DNA of 64,000 nt from Cryomorphaceae bacterium 1068 (GTDB lineage Bacteria; Bacteroidota; Bacteroidia; Flavobacteriales_D; Cryomorphaceae), in NCBI GenBank assembly GCA_027214385.1, contig JAPVXR010000003.1:124001-188000 (forward strand), read 5' to 3'. The notes below the pieces were generated by a model. The model was not told where the DNA came from, did not search any database, and was given only the letters and a program-made list of their open reading frames with translations. Within the stretch, counting starts at the first letter, position 1, and the number at the start of each line of letters is the position of its first letter. Both the position numbers and the translations under genes were made by a program. Positions 9,451 through 18,400 of the stretch are shown piece by piece.

Positions 9451-12400
9451 TTGGCTTCAAAAATCAAATACTCCCTGTGTTTGGTGGTGATTAGCCTGAT
9501 GGCTGCTATCCACGTTAGAGCACAGTACAGTGAGCAAGACTTAATTGAAGAAGCAAACGCACTTTTTGACAAAGGTGAATTTGCTGAAGCAATGCCGCTG
9601 TACTCGCAACTTTTAAGTCTCAACCCTACAAATCCGGTTTTTAATTACAAGTACGGTGCTACGGCGCTATATGGTGATGCTGAAAAGAAAGAAGAGGCCA
9701 TCAAGTACCTCAAGTTTTCAGTTGGGAAACCCAATGTTGACGACCAAAGTTGGTACTATCTCGGTAGGGCTTATCACCTCAACTATTTGTTTCAAGATGC
9801 CATATCAGCATATGAGAAGTACAAGACCTTGGCATCTAATAGTGATCTTGAGGAGAAAGAAGTTGGCTTAAAAATTTCAATGGCCAAGAGCGGCCAGAAC
9901 CTGCTTTCGCAAATCAAAGAGATCAAGGTTCTTGATAAGAAACAATCATCTGTCGAGTCGTTTTTCAGGATTTACGATCTGAGCGATATCGGAGGTAAAA
10001 TCTTAGTAACTCCCGAAGAACTCCTTTCTTCTGAAGACAAAAAACGCAATCACCGCTCTCTGATCCACTTTAGAGGAGCGGGTACTACAATCTACTTTTC
10101 CAGTTATGGCAAGAGTGGAAAGAATGGTTTGGATATCTACCATGCAGATGTACTTCCAGATGGCTCTTACACTGATCCTGTAGCCGTTCAAGGTTCCATC
10201 AATACGCCTTACGACGAAGATTTTCCCTACCTGCATCCTGACGATAAAACCTTTTACTTTTCTTCAAAAGGTCACGGAAGTATGGGGGGCTACGATGTCT
10301 ACAAATCCGGGTTTAGTAAAGCCAGTGGAGTATTTAGCACTCCCGTCAATTTAGACTTTGCCGTCAATACTCCCGACGATGATCTGTTTTACTTGGCCGA
10401 CTCCTTAAACGAGATGGCCTATTTTGCTTCTGCACGAAGCAGTAAGCAGGGACAGCTTGATGTGTATAAAGTACTGGTTAAGAGTGCTCCAATCGATATT
10501 ACTTTGATCAAAGGTACATTCATTAATCAAATAGATCCGAGTAAGAAATTAGCAAAGATTACCACTATTGATGCTACCACTAATAAAGAGGTAGACATTC
10601 AATATACTGATCCCACTACGGGAGAATACGTGCTCAGTTTTCCAAAAGGTGGAAAGTACAAGTTCTTGGTTGAGGAAAAGAGCAGCGACAAAATTCACGC
10701 TGGTCTTGTAGATGTTCCATCTTCAGCCGGTGTGAATGCCTATCTCCAAGAAATGGAACTCATTTCATCGGTAGGTGTGGAGAAACTGATGATCAACAAC
10801 TTGTTTGATCAGACTTACGATGGCGATGTAATGGCCTTGGCTCAGAAGATGCTACGCCAACGTGCAGCGCTTGATGTCAATTTCGACCCAAATGCCGAGC
10901 CTACCGTAACAGATACACCCGACGTCGAGAAAGATCCGGCTTTGGCTTATTCTGATGCAGGATTTGGCGCGGGAATGACCAATGAAACCATTCTGGAACA
11001 AGCTGAAGCACGTGTTGAAGAACTAAAAGATAGGCAACTGCTCACGGCTCAACTGGCAGAAGGGGCAGCTCGATCTTCTGATGCATATTTTACCAATGCA
11101 CAAGACAAGGGCAATAAAGCCGAGAGTTTGGTCACCGAAGCGAATTCTGCTAGTTCTGAAAATCGAAACTCATCGATGTATAGTGCGGCATTCGCTAAAC
11201 TTGAGGCAGAAACGGCTTTGCGTAAAGCGACTAATTCTAAAAGCCTGAAGGACGAACTTTATCAAAAGGCGACTGTAGCAAAAGAGGAATATGAGGCTGA
11301 GAAAGCCCGTGTTGACTCTTTGAGAGAAGCCATCGATTCCAATGACTACGATGGTATTTACGCAGGCTTAGTAGCCGAAAGAGAAAAGAGAGAGAGCATT
11401 GACCAAATCGAAGACCGATTTGATCCCGTTCAAGATATTCGCAGAAGTGGTTTAAAATCAAACTCCGAAGCACAAAAGCTATTGGAAAAAGCTCAGAGCT
11501 TGAGAGATCAAGAGGAACAGCTTAATGCAACGCTAATTACAAGGCGGACGCAGAGCACAAAAATGAAGGGTAAAGATCTTAAGCAAGTAGAGGAAGAGAT
11601 TACCGTTCTGGAATCAGATATTGAAAGTGCCAAGCGAAGGACCGAGAGAGCCTTTAAGCAAGCTGAGGATGCTCAGATTCTAGCTGACAATGAAATTCAA
11701 GAATTTGAAATTCTCAAAGAAATTGCGGATTCCAATGATCCGACACTTGTTCCTGAGGAATCAGAGCCGGTTGTTTCTTGGTCTGATCCGGAACAAAAAC
11801 TATTGGCAGAGAGTCTAAGAGATTTGCCAATTGACAATGCGGCAATAGCGGCTTATACAAGCGAACATCCAGAGGTCTTCGATCAAATGGATTCAGAGGC
11901 TATGGCCATGAATTTCCGACGGACTTATGGTGCCGGAAATGAAACGACCGATGATGTGGCAATGATTGCTTCAAAGCAGGGTGAGTCAGAAAGCTTGATA
12001 GCCGACAATTCACAAACGGATTCTAATCAACCTGAACAGGAAGTGGCTTCATCGGAAACACCTTCTGACAGTAAGTCTAATGACATAAGTCAGAATCCGG
12101 ATTCCGAAACAAACACTATTATGGAAGGAGCAGTAGGAGCTGCTGCAGTTGTAGGAACGGGACTTCTTGGAGGAGAAAATTCTACAGAAGAAGCTGAAGT
12201 TGAAGAATCCGAAGATTTGGCAATTGAATACGACGAAAGCCTTCCTGTAGAAAAACGCATCGAAGCCGAAGAGTTGAAAATACAAGCTGCAGAAGATTGG
12301 GTTGCTATCATAGATGAGTCCATTGAACAACTTGAGAGTGGAGTAGGGGGCGAAGAAGACGTGGAGGAGCAACTTGCGGATTACAGAAAGCTGCGAGATC

Positions 12401-15400
12401 AAAAGGCATCTGAAATTGGACAAAGGCAAGAGCTCATATCTGCTTGGGAAAATGAGATTTCTGATGTGCCTACAGCTGAGGCTTTGGCTCGGGCAGGAGC
12501 TGACCTAGACACTTTGAGCCCTTCGTTTGTCGCCAGGCTAGAATCAAAAATTCCTGACTATTCTACCGAGATAAAGTCCATAAGGTCGGTAAGTGCAATT
12601 AACAGAAACTACCTTCCAACTCTCGCTGAGATAGAAATTTCAGGTCTGAGTGCTCCCGAAATGGCTGAGAAGCGAATCGAGCTCAATGAAGGTTTTATAG
12701 CAGACATTGATCAAATTCTTAATGAGGGAATCGACTCAGAAGTATCTGAAGAGGACCTTGTCGAGATGCGAAGAGTCAAAATGCTCGAACTCCGACAAGA
12801 TGAGGAGGTCATGGAAGGAAAGGCTGTTTTTGTCCCGAGATCGGAAGAAGCAAAGAGTTATGCTGAGCTGATTAAACAAGAAGAAGATATAGAAGAGATT
12901 CCAAATGAAATTGAGTCTGAAAGCGAGTATACAGAGCTTAGTCCTGCCATGGCGCAGTCGCTTCAAAATGACTATTCAAGAGAGTCTGTTTTACCGGACT
13001 ACTCTGCCTTACTAGAAGAAGCTGAGCTCACCACCAATCCACAAATAGCCCAAGCACAACGTGTGAAGGTGAAAGAAGATTTTTTAATACGACTTCAATC
13101 GGAAATATCCATCTACAAAGCTGCGGTTGACGCGGCAGAGAGCCCAGACCCTCAACTGGTTGAGAGGTATACTGAGCTACTTCGTGAAAGATCTGATATG
13201 ATTGATGAGGTCAATAGCGATAAAGCTACGTTAATGGCTTTCGAAAGTGATGAAATAGCTGATGAAGAAATTCAGATTTCAGCAGACTCTTTAATCACAG
13301 TCCTTCGTGTGAGTGCCATTTCGATTGATAACGAAACAGATCAAGCGCCGACTCAATTTGAAATTGATGAAGCAAATGAATTGGTGTCGGATCAGATAGA
13401 CGAATATGTCGCTATTCTCGATGACCCGCAAGCAAAGGTGAATCGAGATGCCGTTCAAGTGGAAATTCAAAAGCTACAAGCTTTCCAAACCGAACTGTCC
13501 GCCTCAGCGCAAGATCAAATATTAGCTGAGAATAGGTCAACACAGGAACTAACCGCGGAAAAAAGCCCAGTGGAACTGGAAGAGGACATGGCAGAGGAAT
13601 CTGACGAGACTCCTGTGAGTGAATTGACAGAAACCGGACTTGAGACATCGGCTAATGTGCCCGTGGGTGAAGCACTAACAGCGGTGGGAGGCGATGACAA
13701 AGAATCGAGCGAAATAGCGCAAAGCACGGATGAGACCGAAACTCCAATCACCGAAGCTCAACGCAAAGAATTTGAAGATATTCTCAGTATATCAGAAGGT
13801 TTTGTCATCGATTTTGATCAGAAGGCCACGGTCGTTATTAAAGATACTGACGTTGAAGAGCGGGAACTGATAGCTCTTGCACGATTAAACGATGCATTTG
13901 TTGAATCCATTGAGAACAAGGTAGATTCCCTGGAATCGATCAAATATGAGGGAGATGAGGAGTTCCAAAATGTGATTGATGAGGAAATCCTTGAGCTTCA
14001 AGCGCTCAGTGCGGATAAGCAACAAGAATCTGATCGACTGATGGCTGAGGCCGAATTGATGGAGATGGCCCAAACCAAGGCTCCTGCCATAGCGGAAGAG
14101 TCGAATACTCTTGTTGAAGACTTCGACGAGCGCATTTCAGAAATAAAAACCCCTGATTTATCTACTATTCAGTACAAATCTCTAAATGCCTCGATGATCA
14201 GAAATGGATTGAAATCAAAATCAGATTCATTGAATCAGCTGAAAAGAGAGTACGCTGATTTGACTACGGAGGCTGAACGCTCAGCTTCCTTGGCTGATAT
14301 AGAAAGAATCAATACAGAATTGACTGAGGGAATCAATCAATCAAATTTTGCAGAGATCGAATTCTACCGAAACGAGAATGAGAGAATCATTTCTCACTTG
14401 GATCCGAATGCCTCGGCAAATCGGGAAGAAATGATTGCCCTCCAGGCTAAAGCTACCGAATTAAATTCTAAAGTGACCGAGCTTGAACTGGGTGATAATA
14501 CGGATGAGCAAATGCAATTGATTGCTGAATTGGCGGAGGTTAATACTTCCCTGGGATCATTTACTCAGGCAGATACAGAAACTGATGATAGTGTCATCTT
14601 GGAAGACATGACATCGGCGCTTTTGCTACCTGAAAGTCACGAGACTCTGCCCAATAAGGCTTACCTCACGGAAATGCAATCGGTCATGGTAAGTAATATG
14701 ACTGAGGAGCGTCGGGAAGAATTGATGACTCAAGATGAGATCCTGAAAGTGAATCTCGATTTTTCAGAAACAAATTCAGTAGATGTTAAGAAAGAATTGA
14801 TCGCCGGCAATACAAAGGTTGATGCAATCGGATTGAATCTTTTGGCCGAATCTCCTGACCAACTTGACTATCTGGTCGCTATGGTGCGCGCTGATAGCCT
14901 GAAGTCGCTGGAGCGGAATAGTGCAGCCTACGCTGAAATGAAACAAAATCAAGCTATCGAAAGAAGTGCAGAAGCTGATAGACTGCTCAAAATGTTGCCT
15001 AATCAGGAAACTGATCGTGATCGTGAGAGCGTAAAAGCTCGCGCTAAGAAGCTGGAGCAAGAGGCCGAAGTTTTGTACGAAAAATCTGCAGTGGCAGCGC
15101 AACAAGCTGAGATGGCTCGAGCGAAAAGGTCCGATAATGACCAAGAACTTATTGCACTTTCAACCGATCTTTCCTTCAAGCAAAGAAGAGCGCTTGATGA
15201 TTTGCTCTTAAAGCCTGGCTATCGAATTATTCCATCTGAGGAGTCTGCCGAAGAGTTAGCTGAGGGTACTTCCACAAGGATTGTTGAAGAAACTCCAAGG
15301 GTAGAAAAAGAGATGCCTGCAGAGAAAACTGAAGTTTCCAAATCGAGTACTTCAACTAACGGCTTGGATGCACTTAAAGGTAACTGGCTGGGCATGGTTG

Positions 15401-16536
15401 AAATCATTGCTGAGAAAGATGATTTCTCTGATGTAGAAGGCTCAATGTTTGCGGAGGCACCCGTCAGCGTGTATTCAGCAGACAAACCCATTCCCGTTGA
15501 CCCCGTGATGCCTGATGGATTGATATTCCAAGTACAGGTTGGTGCTTACCGCAATCCTATACCACAAGACCTTTTCGGTCCTTATGCGCCTATAATGGGG
15601 CAGAAGCTCGACAATGGTATCACCAGGTACCGTGCAGGATTATTCAAAAAGTATAATGAAGCCATCCAAGCGAGAAACGAGATTAGAGAAAAGGGGTATA
15701 GCGATGCTTTCGTAGTGGTTTATGTAAATGGCGAAAAGCTAACCGGAGCAGAAGCACGTGATATCTTGGCTCAAGCCAAAGCCAAAGAAACCATCAGTGT
15801 TGAATTGGTTTCGGGAGTACCTACCGACGAGCCTCTTGTAGATATCTCAGAAATTGTTGAGGAAACTCCAAAGCTAAACACCGAGTACTACAATGACCCT
15901 GAAGCAGCCGAAGCTGCTCAAGTTGAAGTTATCACAGGGTTATTCTACACCGTTCAGGTGGGAGTCTACAGCAAGCCTGTAAAGCTAGATCAACTGTTTA
16001 ACCTTACTGAGCTCAACAGTGAATTGACTGGCTCTGGAGTAATCAGATATACTACAGGAAGGTTTGCTGACCTTAAGGAAGCTACCAGCCGTAAAGAACT
16101 TGCTCGAGAAAAAGGAGTTTCTGATGCATTTATTACGGCCTATTACAACGGAAAGCGTATTTCTTTAGCAGAAGCAGAAAGAGCCCTTGCAACAGAAGGA
16201 GTGGGTATTCTGGCAGATCAAGCATCTAAGACAGAAGTGGAATCAATAGAACCCAAAAATACTGCTGAAAAAGAAAACGATGAATCCTATGTGGTTATCA
16301 TGGGCACCTTTGCCAGTGATGTGCCACAAGAATTGGCAGATCTCTTTTTGGAGAATAAGTCTTGGGGCATTCGTAAGATTCAAGGGCCTGGAAATGGCGC
16401 CATTTATCTTTCGGAAGATATCGAGACCCTGGAAGACGCTAAGAAACTTCTTGAAGAGTGCAGAAAGCTCAATATTCGTTCTGCCACCATTGGTAAGATG
16501 AAAAACGGTCAAATCACTTCTGTACAAATCGATTAA
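9451..16536 (+). CDS. Giant PorE-like protein: TPR, PD40 propeller, CRD, acidic coiled coil, SPOR-like modules
   Basis: 2361 residues. The signal peptide, ending in HVRAQ, requires the TTG at 9451: no in-frame ATG exists between the upstream stop (9427) and codon 17. Domains in order: TPR-like helices (about 26-150); a PD40/WD40-like propeller (about 190-345) with repeats such as TIYFSS, TFYFSSKG and AYFASA, each followed by a DxY motif; and a carboxypeptidase-regulatory-like domain (about 353-420). Then comes a Glu-rich coiled-coil region (about 500-2000). Three SPOR-like modules start near 2025 (IFQVQVGAY), 2165 (FYTVQVGVY) and 2279 (YVVIMGTF). The first three domains match the order in T9SS protein PorE, whose C-terminus is OmpA-like. 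Here SPOR-like domains could supply peptidoglycan binding. A hydrophobic Gly/Ala patch lies near residue 890. The T9SS link is inference. Confidence 0.85.
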   Translation: MASKIKYSLCLVVISLMAAIHVRAQYSEQDLIEEANALFDKGEFAEAMPLYSQLLSLNPTNPVFNYKYGATALYGDAEKKEEAIKYLKFSVGKPNVDDQSWYYLGRAYHLNYLFQDAISAYEKYKTLASNSDLEEKEVGLKISMAKSGQNLLSQIKEIKVLDKKQSSVESFFRIYDLSDIGGKILVTPEELLSSEDKKRNHRSLIHFRGAGTTIYFSSYGKSGKNGLDIYHADVLPDGSYTDPVAVQGSINTPYDEDFPYLHPDDKTFYFSSKGHGSMGGYDVYKSGFSKASGVFSTPVNLDFAVNTPDDDLFYLADSLNEMAYFASARSSKQGQLDVYKVLVKSAPIDITLIKGTFINQIDPSKKLAKITTIDATTNKEVDIQYTDPTTGEYVLSFPKGGKYKFLVEEKSSDKIHAGLVDVPSSAGVNAYLQEMELISSVGVEKLMINNLFDQTYDGDVMALAQKMLRQRAALDVNFDPNAEPTVTDTPDVEKDPALAYSDAGFGAGMTNETILEQAEARVEELKDRQLLTAQLAEGAARSSDAYFTNAQDKGNKAESLVTEANSASSENRNSSMYSAAFAKLEAETALRKATNSKSLKDELYQKATVAKEEYEAEKARVDSLREAIDSNDYDGIYAGLVAEREKRESIDQIEDRFDPVQDIRRSGLKSNSEAQKLLEKAQSLRDQEEQLNATLITRRTQSTKMKGKDLKQVEEEITVLESDIESAKRRTERAFKQAEDAQILADNEIQEFEILKEIADSNDPTLVPEESEPVVSWSDPEQKLLAESLRDLPIDNAAIAAYTSEHPEVFDQMDSEAMAMNFRRTYGAGNETTDDVAMIASKQGESESLIADNSQTDSNQPEQEVASSETPSDSKSNDISQNPDSETNTIMEGAVGAAAVVGTGLLGGENSTEEAEVEESEDLAIEYDESLPVEKRIEAEELKIQAAEDWVAIIDESIEQLESGVGGEEDVEEQLADYRKLRDQKASEIGQRQELISAWENEISDVPTAEALARAGADLDTLSPSFVARLESKIPDYSTEIKSIRSVSAINRNYLPTLAEIEISGLSAPEMAEKRIELNEGFIADIDQILNEGIDSEVSEEDLVEMRRVKMLELRQDEEVMEGKAVFVPRSEEAKSYAELIKQEEDIEEIPNEIESESEYTELSPAMAQSLQNDYSRESVLPDYSALLEEAELTTNPQIAQAQRVKVKEDFLIRLQSEISIYKAAVDAAESPDPQLVERYTELLRERSDMIDEVNSDKATLMAFESDEIADEEIQISADSLITVLRVSAISIDNETDQAPTQFEIDEANELVSDQIDEYVAILDDPQAKVNRDAVQVEIQKLQAFQTELSASAQDQILAENRSTQELTAEKSPVELEEDMAEESDETPVSELTETGLETSANVPVGEALTAVGGDDKESSEIAQSTDETETPITEAQRKEFEDILSISEGFVIDFDQKATVVIKDTDVEERELIALARLNDAFVESIENKVDSLESIKYEGDEEFQNVIDEEILELQALSADKQQESDRLMAEAELMEMAQTKAPAIAEESNTLVEDFDERISEIKTPDLSTIQYKSLNASMIRNGLKSKSDSLNQLKREYADLTTEAERSASLADIERINTELTEGINQSNFAEIEFYRNENERIISHLDPNASANREEMIALQAKATELNSKVTELELGDNTDEQMQLIAELAEVNTSLGSFTQADTETDDSVILEDMTSALLLPESHETLPNKAYLTEMQSVMVSNMTEERREELMTQDEILKVNLDFSETNSVDVKKELIAGNTKVDAIGLNLLAESPDQLDYLVAMVRADSLKSLERNSAAYAEMKQNQAIERSAEADRLLKMLPNQETDRDRESVKARAKKLEQEAEVLYEKSAVAAQQAEMARAKRSDNDQELIALSTDLSFKQRRALDDLLLKPGYRIIPSEESAEELAEGTSTRIVEETPRVEKEMPAEKTEVSKSSTSTNGLDALKGNWLGMVEIIAEKDDFSDVEGSMFAEAPVSVYSADKPIPVDPVMPDGLIFQVQVGAYRNPIPQDLFGPYAPIMGQKLDNGITRYRAGLFKKYNEAIQARNEIREKGYSDAFVVVYVNGEKLTGAEARDILAQAKAKETISVELVSGVPTDEPLVDISEIVEETPKLNTEYYNDPEAAEAAQVEVITGLFYTVQVGVYSKPVKLDQLFNLTELNSELTGSGVIRYTTGRFADLKEATSRKELAREKGVSDAFITAYYNGKRISLAEAERALATEGVGILADQASKTEVESIEPKNTAEKENDESYVVIMGTFASDVPQELADLFLENKSWGIRKIQGPGNGAIYLSEDIETLEDAKKLLEECRKLNIRSATIGKMKNGQITSVQID

Positions 16537-16564
16537 GATTTTTAGAGCATCGGTATTGTATTTA

Positions 16565-16588
16565 TATCTTTGTATGAAATACAAAGAT
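16565..16588 (+). promoter_or_regulatory. clpS promoter -7 element within a perfect inverted repeat
   Basis: TATCTTTG at 16565-16572 is a perfect TAnnTTTG box. It overlaps a dyad: ATCTTTGTAT (16566-16575), three bases, then its exact complement (16579-16588). The dyad covers the -7 element and the expected transcription start. It could be an operator or a 5' hairpin. Confidence 0.6.
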
Positions 16589-16590
16589 CA

Positions 16591-16875
16591 ATGGTCAATA
16601 TTGACACCCTGATAGAAGAAGAATTAGATATCCTGACAAAGGAGATCACGGAAGAAACGAAGGAGATTGTTCTTTACGATGATGACTTCAACACCTTCGA
16701 TTTTGTAATCGAAAGCCTGATAAAAGTATGTCAGCATTCTGCTATTCAAGCAGAACAGTGCACCCACATTGTTCATTACAATGGTAAGTGTGGTGTAAAA
16801 AGAGGCAATATGTCCAAACTTAAGCCAATGGTATCGGCTTTACTAGAAAGGGGACTAACTGCTGAAATAATCTAA
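16591..16875 (+). CDS. clpS: ATP-dependent Clp protease adaptor ClpS
   Basis: A small cytoplasmic adaptor that delivers N-end-rule substrates to ClpAP-type proteases. 94 residues from the ATG at 16591. The LYDDDFNTFDFVIESL segment is the ClpS core that recognises the N-terminal residue, and the C-terminal HYNGKCGVKRG...LERGLTAEI matches the family end. The frame extends up to a TTG at 16570, but that lies on the promoter box, so 16591 is preferred. An out-of-frame ATG at 16574 opens a 12-codon reading frame overlapping the clpS start. The M48 protease gene begins one base after the stop, pointing to a joint proteostasis operon. Confidence 0.92.
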   Translation: MVNIDTLIEEELDILTKEITEETKEIVLYDDDFNTFDFVIESLIKVCQHSAIQAEQCTHIVHYNGKCGVKRGNMSKLKPMVSALLERGLTAEII

Positions 16876-16876
16876 G

Positions 16877-17677
16877 ATGAAAAGAAAAATCTTCTCCATT
16901 CTTGCCGTAGCAATCATTGCACAGGCATGCTCCACTGTACCCGTAACAGGGAGAAAACAACTCAAGCTCTTGCCAAGTTCTGAAATGCAAGCGATGAGTG
17001 CAACGGAGTATGATAAATTTTTAGCTCAGAATCCGCCACTCCCTGCCTCTGATCCGGAAGCTCAACGAATTAAGCAGATCGGTGCTGATATTGCTGCTGC
17101 TACAGAAAAGTACTTGAATGAAAACGGTCATGAAGGTTTGGTGTCAGATTTTGACTGGACATTTAATCTCGTGGATGATGAAACCCTCAACGCTTGGTGT
17201 ATGCCCGGTGGGAGAGTCGTGTTTTATGCAGGGATTCTTCCCGTTTGTAAAAATGACAATGGGATAGCAGCCGTTATGGGCCATGAGGTAGCACATGCGG
17301 TGGCGCGGCATGGTAATGAAAGAATGAGTCAGCAATTGGCACTCCAAGGTGCCGGCATGAGTCTTAGCGCTGTCTTGCAGGAGCAACCTGCTCTCACACA
17401 TGATTTGGCACTTCAGGCTTTTGGAATGGGATCTCAGTTTGGAGTATTGGCATACTCCAGACAGCACGAAAGCGAAGCGGATAAAATGGGTTTGATTTTT
17501 ATGGCTATTGCAGGTTACGACCCGCGCGAAGCCGTAAAAGTTTGGGAGAGAATGGCACAACTCGGTGGCCAGCAACCACCGGAATTCATGAGTACACACC
17601 CAAGCCATGAAACACGAATTGACGAGCTCAATGCCTTCATGGATGAGGCGATGAAATACTACAAACCCAGAAATTAA
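16877..17677 (+). CDS. M48 family zinc metallopeptidase, lipoprotein (LoiP/BepA-like)
   Basis: 266 residues. The lipobox IAQAC marks it as a lipoprotein, so it acts in the periplasm at the envelope. The zinc site HEVAH is at 136-140, and the third ligand is Glu200 in HESEADKMG; both are canonical for M48. GRKQL after the lipobox and the STHPS motif before ETRI near the C-terminus are typical of the M48C/LoiP group that removes damaged or misassembled envelope proteins. It follows clpS by one base, so the two are probably one transcript. No PDZ or TPR domain is attached, unlike full-length BepA. Confidence 0.93.
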   Translation: MKRKIFSILAVAIIAQACSTVPVTGRKQLKLLPSSEMQAMSATEYDKFLAQNPPLPASDPEAQRIKQIGADIAAATEKYLNENGHEGLVSDFDWTFNLVDDETLNAWCMPGGRVVFYAGILPVCKNDNGIAAVMGHEVAHAVARHGNERMSQQLALQGAGMSLSAVLQEQPALTHDLALQAFGMGSQFGVLAYSRQHESEADKMGLIFMAIAGYDPREAVKVWERMAQLGGQQPPEFMSTHPSHETRIDELNAFMDEAMKYYKPRN

Positions 17678-17696
17678 CCTTCAGCGAATTAGTAAG

Positions 17697-18377
17697 ATGA
17701 AAGATATTCTCCTCGATGAGTACTTCAAATTAGGAGTATCCGTTACCGTAGTTTTGTACGGCTTCGAATCAGGTAAGCTTCAAGTATACATTCAAAAAAT
17801 CCGTACCAATCCATATGCGAATGCATGGTCATTGCCGGGGAAATTAATCTTACCCGAGGAAAGTTTGGTTGAGGCATCGGAGGGGATTGTAATGGAAGTC
17901 ATTGGAAACAAGGATATATACCTGGAGCAGTTAAATGCGTTCGGAAAGATATATAGACATCCACTGGGAAGAGTCATTGACGTGGCCTTCTACGGGTTGA
18001 TTAATATGCCTGAGGATATTAAGGCTCAGAGAACCGATAAGGAGAACATGTGGATTCCAATTAAGGAAGTACCTCAATTGGCTTATGATCACAACGATGT
18101 TCTTAAACTCGCTTCTCAAAGGTTAAAACGCCGACTAATTAACAGGCCAATTGGCTTCAAACTGCTTCCGCAAGAGTTTACATTAACGGAATTGCAGCAG
18201 CTTTATGAAGAAATTTTAGATCGTCCGCTGGACAAAAGAAACTTCAGAAAAAAATTGACGAAACTCGATATTCTTACGGCCGAAGGTCATGAAGACACTT
18301 CTAATCCGGGACGGAAGCCAAGGTTATTTAAGTTCAATCAAGAGAAGTACCACGAGTACATGGAGCATGGGTTTTAG
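17697..18377 (+). CDS. NrtR-like transcription regulator (degenerate Nudix domain plus winged helix)
   Basis: 226 residues. The N-terminal Nudix fold has a degenerate catalytic box at GKLILPEESLVEASEGIVME. The REUxEE core reads EGIVME, so the first two acidic/basic catalytic positions are lost and hydrolase activity is unlikely. The C-terminus (FTLTELQQLYEEIL, KRNFRKKL, GRKPRLFKF) is the winged helix of NrtR/AraR-type regulators, which bind a nucleotide or sugar ligand with the Nudix part. It is 19 bases downstream of the M48 gene on the same strand. No NAD or sugar genes are nearby, so the regulon cannot be inferred from context. Confidence 0.85.
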   Translation: MKDILLDEYFKLGVSVTVVLYGFESGKLQVYIQKIRTNPYANAWSLPGKLILPEESLVEASEGIVMEVIGNKDIYLEQLNAFGKIYRHPLGRVIDVAFYGLINMPEDIKAQRTDKENMWIPIKEVPQLAYDHNDVLKLASQRLKRRLINRPIGFKLLPQEFTLTELQQLYEEILDRPLDKRNFRKKLTKLDILTAEGHEDTSNPGRKPRLFKFNQEKYHEYMEHGF

Positions 18378-18400
18378 TTCTTCTGTTGATGGAGTGGGAA

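Noticed and set aside
12049-12429. 126-codon antisense open frame
   Set aside because: Shadow of the acidic coiled-coil region; composition is the complement of Glu/Ser codons.
14776-15144. 122-codon antisense open frame
   Set aside because: Shadow of the giant gene; no start context or homology pattern.
16243-16584. 113-codon antisense open frame across the end of the giant PorE-like gene
   Set aside because: It mirrors the coding frame of a well-supported gene and has no recognisable protein pattern.
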